Part shown: positions 1 to 10,265 of the stretch, piece after piece
Position numbering within the stretch: position 1 is the first letter of the stretch
Layout of the letters: each line of letters begins with the position of its first letter
NCBI GenBank assembly: GCA_032690845.1
Contig: CM064427.1
Span: forward strand, 18,611,501 to 18,675,500
Direction of reading: 5' to 3'
DNA from: Eleusine coracana subsp. coracana
Taxonomy: Eukaryota > Streptophyta > Magnoliopsida > Poales > Poaceae
Length of the DNA: 64,000 nt
Notes under the pieces: generated by a model
What the model was told of the DNA's origin: nothing
The model's input: only the letters and a program-made list of their open reading frames with translations
Databases searched by the model: none
Translations under genes and position numbers: made by a program

Positions 1-247
1 CGGTTGTGCTAAGCTCCTCAAAGAAGTCCCAAACAGCAGAGCTGTTTCCCTGGCCTCGCTTGTTTACGGTGCTCGAAGCAGCATGGCTCGAGTTCATCGG
101 CGTCCCCGTGCCAGCATCGACGCCAGCTCCAATGCCATGGTCCTGCTCGGCCTCGGCCTCGGCCTCGTCATCGCTGGATCCGTCTCCAGACAATGCATCA
201 CGGTGGTCGTAGTTGTCCTGCATCTCAATGTCGTGGTATGATGACAT
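1..247 (-). CDS. hAT transposase, N-terminal fragment running off the window
   Basis: From an ATG at 247 on the minus strand the frame reads an acidic, serine-rich leader and then the beginning of a BED zinc-finger region (residues reading VWDFFEELSTT), after which the window ends. The same protein start is found in copy B at 3380, where the matching first ATG has become ATA. No stop is seen in the part present, so this copy could come from an intact gene, but only about 80 residues are visible. In hAT elements this N-terminal finger binds the element ends. Confidence 0.6.
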   Translation of the reverse strand, partial: MSSYHDIEMQDNYDHRDALSGDGSSDDEAEAEAEQDHGIGAGVDAGTGTPMNSSHAASSTVNKRGQGNSSAVWDFFEELSTT

Positions 248-819
248 GGCGGAGAGGAAGAAGACCACCGGCTAGCGCCGACTAATGGGGATGCGCACAG
301 AGCCGCCGACGCCGAGATCCAGAGAAGAGAGGAGGGCGAGAAGGCTAGAGAGGGAGAGAGCCGAGAGCCAAAGAGAGGGCGAGAGCTGAAGAGCGGGCGG
401 TGGCCGGTGGGCGCACGACTGCTCTGGTGCGGCGGGGCTACGCCGAGATCCAGAGAGGAGATGAGGCGGGCGGAGCAGAGGCACCGATACGTGCGGTGCG
501 GGTGTGGTGCGGCGAGCATGCGGCTAGGGTTAGAAAGGAGGAGGTCGACGCATTTTATACCCATGGGAGAAATAGATCTGTTGTTGGGCCTGGCCGCCTG
601 GGCCACTAGCAGGCCGCTCCACGGGCTTTACCGGGCCTAAGAGTAACCGGGCTGTGTTTCGTGTTGTGTCACGGGCTGTGGCCTCGGCCCGAGGCAAAAC
701 CTGCACTGTGTCGTGGGCTGGCACGAGCACGGTTTCGATCGGGCCATGCCTGTTTCGGGCCTCCTCTTTCGGACCAGGCCGCATACCGGCCCGATTTACA
801 CGGCCCGGATGCTCAGGTA
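1..819 (-). mobile_element. hAT element, copy A (5' end, cut by window edge)
   Basis: This stretch matches positions 3166-3949 almost base for base: the start of a BED-finger transposase, then a GA-rich 5' untranslated region, then a terminal region rich in GGGCC words that stops at the shared sequence GCTCAGGTAT. It is therefore the 5' terminal part of a hAT DNA transposon lying on the minus strand, with the rest outside the window. Copy B begins only about 37 bp further on in the same orientation. The exact element end and an 8-bp target duplication could not be fixed. Confidence 0.7.
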
Positions 820-855
820 TAACTACAACAAATATGACATTCTGCTATATCTAAG

Positions 856-3800
856 TATCCAGGCCGCCCAGAATGGCCTGGCATGGCCCGCTTCGTGGAA
901 CGGCCCGGACAGGCATGGCCCTGCTAGGCACGCCGGTTCGACCGGGCCGTGGCAGCCCATATAGCACGCATGTCATGAAAGCTCGAAAGCTCGTCGGCTC
1001 GGGAAAGGGTTCCAGAAATTTTACTCAAGTTCACATTTGATATGATTTTACTCAAGTTCTAGAAATTAGCAAGAAAGAGAAAAATTCATCAAATTTTGAC
1101 ACTTGACAACCAGAATTTCACATCAATAGACATAGACTTTATTGATGTGTGGCTGCCTCATTAAAAACCTTGCTAATCAAGGGAAAAAGAGTACAGCCCT
1201 ACTATAATGTTCAAATTTCCAAGTTCAAAGTGCACATATTACATTCAGAATTTTAGACACTCAATCATCTATAAGCACAGGAACAGGAGGTTGCGGTTGT
1301 TCATCCAGGTACATGTTTTGAAACTTTTCTACCAACTCTTCGTCCACCATATCGTGTTGCTTCCTTTTATCTCCTAGCTCCCAATCCTTCAGGCACAGAA
1401 GAATCTCCACCATCTTGCTCATAAGGGAACGTCTCCGCTCCTTAATAACCTTGCCAGATAGACTAAAAGCAGATTTCGAGCTAATAGTAGAAACAGGAAT
1501 AGTCATAACATCTTTTGCCAATATGGACAAGATAGGATAAGTTTGTTTATGTTCATGACACTAAGCAAAGATGTCAAATGCATCATTGAAGTCACCAATA
1601 GTATCACTATCAAGATAAGAGTTCAACTCATAAACATGTCCAACAAAGATTGAATGAGATGGACCAACAGTAAAGGATGGTGCACAGTCATCTTCACAAA
1701 AAATATCACCCCATGTAGTATTTTTCTTACCAGTGGTACTTGCTGATTGCGATGGTCTCTGCAAAATAACTGAACCATACTTTATTTCATACTTGTTAAC
1801 CATCTTTGTTAGTTCAGCACGCACATTCAAGAAAAACGTTGAGTAATCAGTGCCAACAAAAGCAGATAAGCGAGCAAGAAGTTTGTTAAAGAATTTCATC
1901 TTAGCTCTAGGATCCAAAAAAAAAAGCAAAGGCATAGAGCATAGGTATATTTTGTCAATATTTAAGAAACTTAGTCTTCATAGGAACAACAGATACCCTA
2001 AGCAATGCATCATTTTTCATACTTGCTTAAATGCTTAGCAATCAATAAAATATGATGCAACATGAGAGGAGCAGTAGGATAGTAAACACCAGAAAGAGCA
2101 ACTGTTGATTCATGAAATCTCTTAAGGAATTCTAGAACTTTAATAGCAACATATCAATGATCATCAGTCAACAATGGTCGGGCACCAGCTTGAACAGGAT
2201 AGTTAGCACAAATATAAACACCAAACTGATCTTGATATGGAACCAAGTGCTGCAGCATTAGGTAGGTAGAGTTCCATCTCACATCCATATCAAATCCAAA
2301 CTTATGAGGACGTTTACCAGATGCAATGCAAAATTGTTTAAATGGAGCAATACGTTGGTTAGTGGAATTTAAGAAAGATATTACAATTCTGAAATCTTTT
2401 AAAAATGGTTTCAACCTCTTCAAACCAGACTTAACTATGAGATTGATAATATGACATGCACATCTTTGATGCAACATAAGAGAAGAATCAATATAGCTAG
2501 AAAGTTTAGGAGTTAACTCTTGCATGGCAGAGGCATTGGCAGAGGCATTATCCAATGTGACAGCAAAAACCTTATCAATCAAGCCAAAATCATTTAAAAC
2601 ACAAGCAATGCGTTCAGCAATATTGACACCACTATGAGAAACGTCAATCAAACGTAAACCAATGATTCTTTTCTGCATAAACCAATCAGAAGACACATAA
2701 TATATAACCATACTAAGATAGTCCTCCTTAGCATTACCAGACCAGATATCAAAAGTAATACTAGTAGTCAAGGTTTGTTTCAAATTAGCATGTCTAGATT
2801 CAAAATACTTTGCAAGATCACGTGTAGTTGAAAACCTAGATACTTTCTTAAACATAGGATTATGAGCACGCTAGATGTATTCATCAAATGCATCAAATTC
2901 ACCAATACTCAAGCTTAGATCAGTCCTAGCTATGAAATGAACAAGTTCAACACGAGCAACCTTAGGATCATAAGACCAACTACGAACACCACCATCATCA
3001 GCAATATAAAGCAAGCTTTGAGTCTTATGAGTACGTGCAACTTTACGAGTACAAGACCTTTGATGCCTAGTTAAGGACGTTGTACCTTGATTAGATGGAG
3101 CTTTTAGTTCTTTCTTCAATATAGGACAGCGAGCACCATACCTCCGCTTGACCCCGTTGTCATCGGTTGTGCTCAGCTCCTCGAAGAAGTCCCAAACAAC
3201 AGAGCTATTTTCCCGGCCTCGCTTGTTTGCGGTGCTTGAAGCAGCATGGCTCGAGTCCATCGGCGTCCCCGTGCTAGCATCGGTGCTAGCTCCAACACCA
3301 TGGTCCTGCTCGGCCTCGGCCTCATCGTCGCTGGATCCGTCTCCAGACAACGCATTACGATCGTCGTAGTTGTCCTGCATCTCAAGGTCGTGGTACGATG
3401 ATATGGCAGAGAGGAAGAAGACCACCGGCTAGCACCGGCCGGTGGCGACGCGCACAGAGAAGAGAGGAGGGCGAGAAGGTGAGAGAGGGAGACAGCCGAG
3501 AGCCGAGAGCCGAAGAGAGGGCGAGAGTTGAAGAGCGGGCAGCGGCCGGCGGGCGGCGGCTGCTCTGGTGCGGCGGGGCTGTGCTTCTCACCGAGATCCA
3601 GAGACGAGATGAGGCGGGCAGAGCGGAGGCACTGATGTGTGCGGTGCGGGTGTGGTGCAACGGGCGTGCGGCTAGGATTAGAGAGGAGGAGGGCGACACA
3701 TTTATACCCATGGGCGAAATAGATCCGTTGCTAGGCCTGGCCGCCTGGGCCACTAGCAGGCCGCTCCACGGGCTTTACCGGGCAATGTTTCGTATCATGT

Positions 3801-3949
3801 CGCATGCTGAGGCCTCGGCCCGAGGCACGGCCCACACCATGCCACGGGCCAGCACGAGCACGGTTCCGACTGGGCTGTGCCTATTTCGAGCCTCCTCTTC
3901 TGGGCCAGGCCGCGTGACGGCCCGATTTACACGGCCGGATGCTCAGGTA
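856..3949 (-). mobile_element. hAT element, copy B (Ac-like, decayed)
   Basis: A nearly complete hAT-superfamily element on the minus strand. The right border is set by the point where similarity to copy A ends (GCTCAGGTAT at 3941-3950). The left border is placed at a CCAGGCC-containing sequence near 856, which resembles the opposite end only loosely. Between the borders lie, in minus-strand order, a GA-rich leader, a transposase reading frame with several breaks, and an AT-rich 3' region. No convincing 8-bp target duplication was found, so both ends are approximate. Confidence 0.65.
1261..3380 (-). pseudogene. hAT transposase pseudogene (BED finger to C-terminal dimerisation domain)
   Basis: Read on the minus strand, the protein pieces follow the order of an Ac/Tam3-type transposase: BED-like region (about 3240-3060), RNase H-like core with a SITFDIWSG-type motif (about 2780), a long helical region, and the C-terminal hAT dimerisation motif (PVSTISSKSAFSLSGKV, about 1500-1450). 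Breaks are visible. There is a TAG at 2871-2873 with the frame continuing at once, a TGA at 2154-2156 where a Trp is expected, a frameshift near 2010, a stop near 1950, a frameshift in the A-run at 1915-1925, and a TAG at 1561-1563. The BED finger also has a Leu where its second Cys is expected. The first ATG of copy A is ATA here; the next is at 3380. It cannot make a working transposase. Confidence 0.85.
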
Positions 3950-5049
3950 TACATTCTACGATCATTATAGAGTGACATTTATTAAAACATCATAGAACAA
4001 CTTATTTTACGATGACTCATTTAGTTTAGTGACGAAGATCCTAGGTATGTTGGAAAAACTAGATAAAAATCATCGCAAATTATGCCAATATTGTTTTATG
4101 ATGAATAGTTGTCTGTACGAGAGGTAACCTAATAACGTCATAATTTTGGTCACAGTAGTAAATCATCATAATTGTAGAATTTTTGTCACTATTTTTTTAT
4201 TCCTCATAGGCTGCTTTGGTTTAACCATAATGTGACTTAAAGTTCCATGTGATGGGCCATTTTTTCCTTTTATTATATTTCCTTGTCTTTCTTATCTAAA
4301 TGACTACACACCTTTTTTATTTGCAAATGGATGAAAGAGATTGAAAGCGATTGGAAGAAGGCTTAATTGTTTTTCTTTCATATTTTTCCTGGAGCAAAAT
4401 TGATAATGTTACTAAAGAAAATAAATACGATGTTAGTATTTTGGTAAAGCTGAAAATGATATTATTATAAGTAAAACATACAAATCAGAAATTGATATTA
4501 ACAATAAAAAATATCAGTCACAAAGTAACAACGATAAAACAAATATATTAATAATTAAGTATGTATCGTAAAAAAAATTATATTATAAGTACTAGTATAA
4601 TTATGCATCTAAGAATAAATTAAAAATGGGTTGTTGCAATGGTTTATAACCGATTCCAAAACTTCAATCTTTCCTTCATTGCCCTGTGCCGGCCGGCCGG
4701 CCGGCAGCTAGCTGAACCAGTGTACATGTTTGGAAAATTGGATCAATAAAATTAGGAAGTAGATAAAATTTCAATAGAGAAATTTATAATTTGATTTAGA
4801 CTAGAAGGGTCACTTGCCTTTTGGAGAGATTTATTATAATTAAGATACTCAATACGGTAAACTACCTACATTGTTCTACATAATTTTCATGTCAAAATGG
4901 AAATTTGCGAAAATAATTGGAAGACTTCAAAATTGTTTTCACTAGCACTTCTACAAATTACTATCACTTCTTTGAAATATCATTTTTGTGTGTTGCAGTC
5001 CATAAAATGTGAAAACAGGTATTGGTAAACCGATAATTATCATTTTTAC
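3950..5049. other. AT-rich intergenic stretch without a recognised gene
   Basis: About 1.1 kb with stops in all frames. The first 270 bases repeat words such as CATCATAA, GTCATAATT and TTTTGTCAC, which look like subterminal repeats of a decayed DNA transposon, but no pair of ends was found. At 4688-4703 there is a short (CCGG) run. Nothing else is recognised. Confidence 0.4.
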
Positions 5050-5254
5050 TTTCATTCTTGCATAATGCAAACAAAGACACTCACATACACGCCAGTACTC
5101 ACTCCTATAAACATATGCAAGCACACATATCCTTATGAGCGCTTATAAAAAAAACCGAGCTGGCTTAATCGTGATAAATAAAATCACCATAGGCACATCA
5201 TTGTCAATGGTGACGTCACCTCCCACTGAAAAGAATAACTAGTCCTACATGCAA

Positions 5255-6520
5255 CACCGGTTCTATCGAGGATAAATATCAGCGATGCCAGCATTTGACA
5301 CTAGGGCTAAATATCCCGTCAAGCCGACTCCATCTCGCCTGACCCTCATGAATGGGGTCGAGCGTATGATGCCTCGCCCGATCCCTATGAGTGGTGTCAA
5401 GCGCCTTTGGCCTTGCCCAACCCCCACGAGCGGGGTCGAGCGCGTTCCACCTCACCCAACCCCCACAAGTGGGGTTGAGCACACTTCACCTTGCCAGACT
5501 TCCGCGAGCGGGGTCGAGCATGTTTGCAATAAATAAAAACACTTGCTCTGCACCGGCCATGATGACGTGCGCGCACGTGCACGCTCGTGCTGCTGATGCC
5601 ACATGTTGTGCCACCAACTCATGTCAGTTATCCACTCCCCGTCCTGGGGAAGTGAAACACTGCTGTGCTGCCCTCCCCAACAGTAACGGGAAGGGAGAAG
5701 TAGACTCGACAATGCAACTTGATCGGAATCCACTCCAATGACTATTTGCCAAGCGCTAAACAACACAACGCCAGACCCTGACTAGGAATCGAATCCCATT
5801 CGTCTCGCTCGACCACATGCGACAGTGTTGAGCGAGATGGGAAGTCAACAACCACTCCCTAACCCACATTTAATACCATGAAAGGCATACGACAACATTG
5901 CCACGGGTCAAACCACCTTGTAAACCTACCTTGTCAGCATCATGGTCCTACAAAGTGTCATGATTCACAGATGCACCCATGCTTTACGGAGTGGATCGGC
6001 CAAGCAAACACGCCATACCTGTCACGTTGTCCATAGTGTTGATTGGGCCTGCCCGACGGAAAGATCCAATGGAACGTGTCAACCCAGTGTGGAGGCCCTT
6101 TCAAGCAACGGGATTCTTGGACATGAGAGGCCCACGACGACCAATGACCACGCCATTGACCCTTTCCTTCGTCGACCACTCTCTCTCTCTCTCTTTGTGT
6201 GTGTGTGTAAATGGACCTAACCCCTTAAAGTATAAAAGGGAAGACCTTCTTCTTCCTCAAACATGCTATGACAGAAGACAAATCTTCTCGCTCTCACGCA
6301 TTCGTGCATGCAGAGAAGCACTCTCACTAGAGACTCGGAGTCCGATCTCCTCTCTCGTCATTGTTGTACCTCCCTTGTACACTCCAACGCAAGTAACACA
6401 AGCTGTTCGAAACTGGACATAGGGGTTTTCTCCGAAACAGTATAATCCCTTATGAATCATCCTTTATTAAACGCACAATACACGAAAATTTACTAGCCGG
6501 TGATACGAAACACCGACAAG
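5255..6520 (+). repeat. Possible LTR or solo-LTR remnant
   Basis: The 3' part looks like a plant LTR: a CT/GT microsatellite at 6181-6210, a TATAAAAGG box near 6226, then transcribed-region-like sequence ending at ACACCGACAAG near 6520, which is typical of Ty3/gypsy LTR tails in grasses. The 5' border is not clear and no target duplication was found. Similar words (a CACT-AAAAGAATAA block) occur on both sides, at about 5215-5250 and 6540-6575, so the flanking sequence itself may be a repeated element. Confidence 0.35.
5343..5527. repeat. 39-bp minisatellite, about 4.7 units
   Basis: Units begin at 5343, 5383, 5422, 5461 and 5500, so spacing is 40, 39, 39 and 39 bp. Each unit holds a GAGCGGGGTCGAGC-like core followed by a CCTCACCCAACCCCCAC-like half. 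Because 39 is a multiple of three, the array stays open in more than one frame, which explains several short spurious reading frames here. Confidence 0.8.
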
Positions 6521-6579
6521 TTTAAATCTGAGTTGATGGGGATATCACTTCTCACTAAAAGAATAATTAGCCGTAAATA

Positions 6580-7690
6580 AAACAATCATATTAAATCTGG
6601 AATGTTAACCCGAGTGGATTGGTTTCACGACAACAAACTTAACCACCAGCTATATGCTCTTGAACACCACTATGTTGTTTCTTGATTATATATATATTAT
6701 TCCATCGACCCAGGAGTGTAAGATATCTGAGGCACCATATCAGTAGAGGAAAGTATATTATATGTCCCAATAAAAGGGCAAGAACCAGTCTGGGCTCAAC
6801 CCGGGATGGAACGTGGATGTGCTCTACAAATGATGCTGTTGTCTTGGCCATGATGAATCATTTGGCTGCCACATGGATAAACAGCAGCACGCAAATTGGC
6901 CGTTTCTGGTCCGGGAGGAGATAAAACATTGCGTGCCCTGTGTTGGGTAAACGTACAAGTAGGAACACTATTTTTGTCCCTGCTAGAAAGTAGGAACACA
7001 AACTTGCTACGAAGATGCTATGAACGAGCCATGTAGCGATTCTTCCTAGCTAATAGCTATACCAATTCCATCACCTGCCTAATCCCATGTGCACCCCGTG
7101 GAAAATAGAAGTGAAATATCGTCTGGCGTTGGTGGTACGGTACTTCTACACAAAGTGATATTTTTACAGATTCAAGGTAGATATTATTAACCTTATTGCA
7201 GTGACATAGGGCAGTAGTGCTTCTCAAAATAGTACTATACAGAAATAATGATCCACTTATTTAATTTATTCGTGGTATCCCGTTTTGTAAGACGGCCGGA
7301 GATTCCTCGGGGATGACATTCTCTAGTTTGATTATTCTTGACGCGGACATATGACGATAAGAGGCCATCTTCTACAGCTTCAACATCTGGTATCCCATGC
7401 TGTTGTCTTGAACATGATGAATCATTGGCTGCCAAGTTGATAGAGGCCATCTTCTACAGCTTCAACATTCCATGCGTCGCACTCGTAAGTCATGCACCTT
7501 AAGTTGAGATCTCGTTTGGCCCGCGTTCACGCTAGCCGCCTGCTGGCCCCCAGTTCCCGGTCCTGCAGTGCAGTGCACTTTACGTTCAGTCGTCGCAGTC
7601 GCACCACGAGCATGAATTGCATTCCATCTTGGTGGCACCAACGCGTAGGACGACTAGTAGACGGTGAAAATTCCAGCCTGCTCCGCTGGA
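6580..7690. other. Upstream flank of the CYP74 gene, with short duplications
   Basis: No gene is recognised. A block containing GCTGTTGTCTTG, then ATGATGAATCAT and GGCTGCCA occurs near 6835-6872 and again near 7400-7433. A 27-base block with CATCTTCTACAGCTTCAACAT occurs near 7363 and 7446. The duplications are local and imperfect and could be footprints of small insertions or of template switching. Confidence 0.5.
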
Positions 7691-7694
7691 TCGT

Positions 7695-7746
7695 CACGTG
7701 GTGGATCTGCTGCTCTCTCGTCGCCGGCCGGTAGGCTACTATATAT
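7695..7746 (+). promoter_or_regulatory. Promoter elements of the CYP74 gene (G-box and TATA box)
   Basis: A perfect G-box CACGTG at 7695-7700 lies about 40 bp upstream of a TATATAT box at 7740-7746. The ATG of the gene is at 7891, leaving room for a 5' leader of about 110-120 bases. G-boxes of this kind are bound by bHLH factors such as MYC2 in jasmonate-responsive promoters; regulation of this gene by jasmonate is an inference. Confidence 0.6.
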
Positions 7747-7890
7747 GTACCCTGCCCCGGCGCTGCTTGAATCATCCAAGATACATACACATTCTCTCAG
7801 ATAAGAAAAAAAACTTGTCAAGAGGAAGAAACTCGAAACCTAGCTAGCTAGAGCGAAGAAGCTGCTAATAAGTACGTAGAGTCCGTGTCC

Positions 7891-9327
7891 ATGGCGAGCT
7901 CCAATGGCCATTCCGGAGGAAGCAGCAGCAGCACCGCCCCGCGTGCCGTGCCTGGCAGCTACGGTCTGCCGGTGATCGGCAACCTGCGCGACCGTCACGA
8001 CTTCTACTACCGGCAGGGCCAGGACAAGTACTTCGAGTCCCGCATCCAGCAGTACGGCTCCACCGTGCTCCGCATCAACGTCCCCCGGGGCCCGTTCTTC
8101 ACCATCGACCCCAAAGTGGTGGCCCTACTGGATGCCAAGAGCTTCACCACCCTCTTTGACCTCGACCGGGTGGAGAAGAAGGACGTGCTGGTGGGCTACG
8201 TGCCCCCGGTCTCCATCACCGGCGGGTACCGCATCCTCTCCTACCTCGACCCGTCCGAGCCCAACCACGACAAGCTCAAGCAGCTCATGTTCAACCTCCT
8301 GCACTCGCGCAAGGATTCCGTCATCCCGGCCTTCCGATCAAACTTCTCCTCGCTCCTCGACGGCGTGGATTTGCAGGTCGGAAATGGCCCCGTGGACTTC
8401 AACAAGCTCAACGACGTGTCGGCGTTCCAGTTCCTCGGGGAGGCCTTCTTCGGCGAGCGCCCAGCACCGGAACTGTTCTCCAACGCGGGCAAGTGGCTGC
8501 TCCTTATGCTCTCCCCGCTCTTCTCCATCGGGCTCCCGTGGATCGTCGAGGAGCCTCTCCTCCACTCAGTGCCCTTACCATCCATCCTTGTGAGAAAAGA
8601 CTACAAGGCGTTCTACGACTACGTGTTTAACGCTGGAACCAAGGCGCTGGACAACGCCGAGAGCATGGGCTTCTCCCGCGAAGAAGCCTGCCACAACCTC
8701 GTCTTCATGATGGGACTCAACAGCTACGCGGCCTTCAAGTTGATGCTGCCCACGATCCTTGGCAGCGTGGCGGGCGCCAAGGACAAGAGCTCCCTCCACG
8801 CGAGGCTGGCCGCGGAGGTCCGCGCCGCCGTGGCGGACGCCGGCGGCGAGGTCACCATCGCCGCCGTGGAGCGGATGGAGCTGGTCAAGTCGGTGGTGTG
8901 GGAGGCCGTCAGGCTAGACCCGCCCGTCAAGTACCAGTACGGCCACGCCAAGCGTGACATGGAGATCGAGAGCCACGACGGCGTGCGTTACAAGGTGAAG
9001 AAGGGGGAGATGCTCATGGGGTACCAACCGTGCGCCACCAGGGACCCGCGCGTGTTCGGCGCCACGGCCGGGGAGTTCGTCGGGGACCGATTCGTCGGCG
9101 AGGAAGGCCGCAAGCTGGTCAAGTACGTGTACTGGTCTAATGGGAGGGAGACGGAGGAGCCCACCGTCGGGAACAAGCAGTGTCCCGGCAAGAACTTCGT
9201 GATGCTCGTTGGAAGGCTCTTCGTTGTCGAGCTGTTCCTACGTTACGACACCTTCTCGGTCCAGTTCACCAAAGGTCCCGGCGGGAATAAGGTGGCCTTC
9301 ACCGACGTCACCAAAGCGACTTCTTGA
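7891..9327 (+). CDS. CYP74-family cytochrome P450 (allene oxide synthase-like, possibly hydroperoxide lyase)
   Basis: Intronless 478-residue protein. CYP74 enzymes rearrange or cleave fatty-acid hydroperoxides without O2 or a reductase; AOS leads to jasmonates, HPL to green-leaf aldehydes. Visible landmarks are PGSYGLPVIG at the N terminus, ExxR at E338-R341, and the heme-binding NKQCPGK with Cys431, typical of CYP74. The I-helix has N277-S278, as in AOS, but continues YAA where AOS usually has FGG or YGG. The Phe that marks AOS (F137 of Arabidopsis AOS) is Leu100 here, as in HPLs, and the following segment is one residue shorter; the Ser matching S155 is kept (S117). No chloroplast transit peptide is apparent, so a cytosolic or membrane-associated enzyme of the barley AOS or rice HPL1/HPL2 kind is possible. 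The ATG at 7891 sits in a good context (TCCATGGCG); an in-frame GTG at 7885 was rejected. Confidence 0.9.
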   Translation: MASSNGHSGGSSSSTAPRAVPGSYGLPVIGNLRDRHDFYYRQGQDKYFESRIQQYGSTVLRINVPRGPFFTIDPKVVALLDAKSFTTLFDLDRVEKKDVLVGYVPPVSITGGYRILSYLDPSEPNHDKLKQLMFNLLHSRKDSVIPAFRSNFSSLLDGVDLQVGNGPVDFNKLNDVSAFQFLGEAFFGERPAPELFSNAGKWLLLMLSPLFSIGLPWIVEEPLLHSVPLPSILVRKDYKAFYDYVFNAGTKALDNAESMGFSREEACHNLVFMMGLNSYAAFKLMLPTILGSVAGAKDKSSLHARLAAEVRAAVADAGGEVTIAAVERMELVKSVVWEAVRLDPPVKYQYGHAKRDMEIESHDGVRYKVKKGEMLMGYQPCATRDPRVFGATAGEFVGDRFVGEEGRKLVKYVYWSNGRETEEPTVGNKQCPGKNFVMLVGRLFVVELFLRYDTFSVQFTKGPGGNKVAFTDVTKATS

Positions 9328-9410
9328 TATGTTTCCAGCCTCTGCTGCGTCTGGATAAGAACGTGTTTTTCCTTCATGTGTTTGTTGTCGTCGTGTGTGC
9401 ATATACATTC

Positions 9411-10265
9411 CGTCCGACTATTATTATTACGTTCTTTCTTTTTCAGAGTTCTCTTTCAGACATATCTTCGTTCGTTTTTGTAAGTTGTTATATAATACTA
9501 CGAGTACATACATTTAATTTGTATCCATTCCATGAATACTGTATATTCTCTTTCGACATTCAATCCCACCTCCTGCTGACTAGGATCAATCCTATTCGTA
9601 GCATAACGTAGCTGAGTCCACTACAAATAAACACGTGATCATGGACAGCTACTCACGTCAAAGGAAGAATAGTCGACTCAGCAGCAGCACAATGTGATTC
9701 CATTTGTTACTGCATGTAGAAGCAAAGGTTACTACTTTGAACCGGCTCCTCTCGCACTATGAGAAAACCTGTCTTTGCCGAGTGTCATAGCTTTTGCCGA
9801 ATGTTTTATATCAGGCACTCAGGAAATAGGGCACTTTGCCGAGTGCCAACCAAAAAACACTCGGCAAAAGCTCGGCACTAGACAAATCCTCGTCAGACTA
9901 TTATTACGTTCTTTTTCTTTCAGAATATCTTCGTTCGTTGTTGTAAGTTGTAATACTACGAGTACATACATTATTTGTATCCATTCCATGAATATATGTT
10001 ACCAACAACAAATGGCTATCTATCTAAGAACTTCTCTTTCGTCATTCAATCCCACCTGCATGCTGACTAGGATAATTCCTATTCAGAGCATAACGTGGCT
10101 GAGTCCACTACAAATAAACACGTGAACATTAAGTAACAAATCATGGACAGCTACAGACGTCAAAGGAAGAATAGTCGACTCAGTAGCAACACGATAATGT
10201 GATTCCACTTGTGACTGCACGTAGAAGCAAAGATTACTACTCTACTTTGAACCGGCTCCTCTCGG
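9411..10265. repeat. Direct duplication of the CYP74 3' flank (two copies)
   Basis: Copy one (9411-9754) and copy two (9891-10265) run in parallel. Both start with CGTC-GACTATTATTACGTTC, share CTACGAGTACATACAT, ATCCATTCCATGAATA, CTGAGTCCACTACAAATAAA and AGAATAGTCGACTCAG, and end with AACCGGCTCCTCTCG. Copy two holds extra bases. The copies are separated by a CACTA-type fragment. Copy one begins about 85 bp past the CYP74 stop codon, so the duplicated unit is probably part of the 3' untranslated region and downstream flank. Confidence 0.85.
9755..9890 (+). mobile_element. CACTA-type transposon fragment
   Basis: Begins with CACTATGAGAAAA at the end of the first flank copy and carries TTTGCCGAGTGTC words in both orientations (near 9774, 9836 and, inverted, 9860-9880). 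These are typical subterminal repeats of grass CACTA elements. No matching TAGTG end is present on the right, so this is a truncated or rearranged end of about 136 bp. It sits exactly between the two duplicated flank copies. Confidence 0.65.

Noticed and set aside
856..3949. Target duplication ACATTCT around hAT copy B (836-842 and 3952-3958)
   Set aside because: The left copy lies about 14 bp away from the presumed element end, so it does not abut both ends; probably chance.
7885..7890. GTG start two codons upstream of the CYP74 ATG
   Set aside because: Plant nuclear genes use ATG; the ATG at 7891 has a good context.
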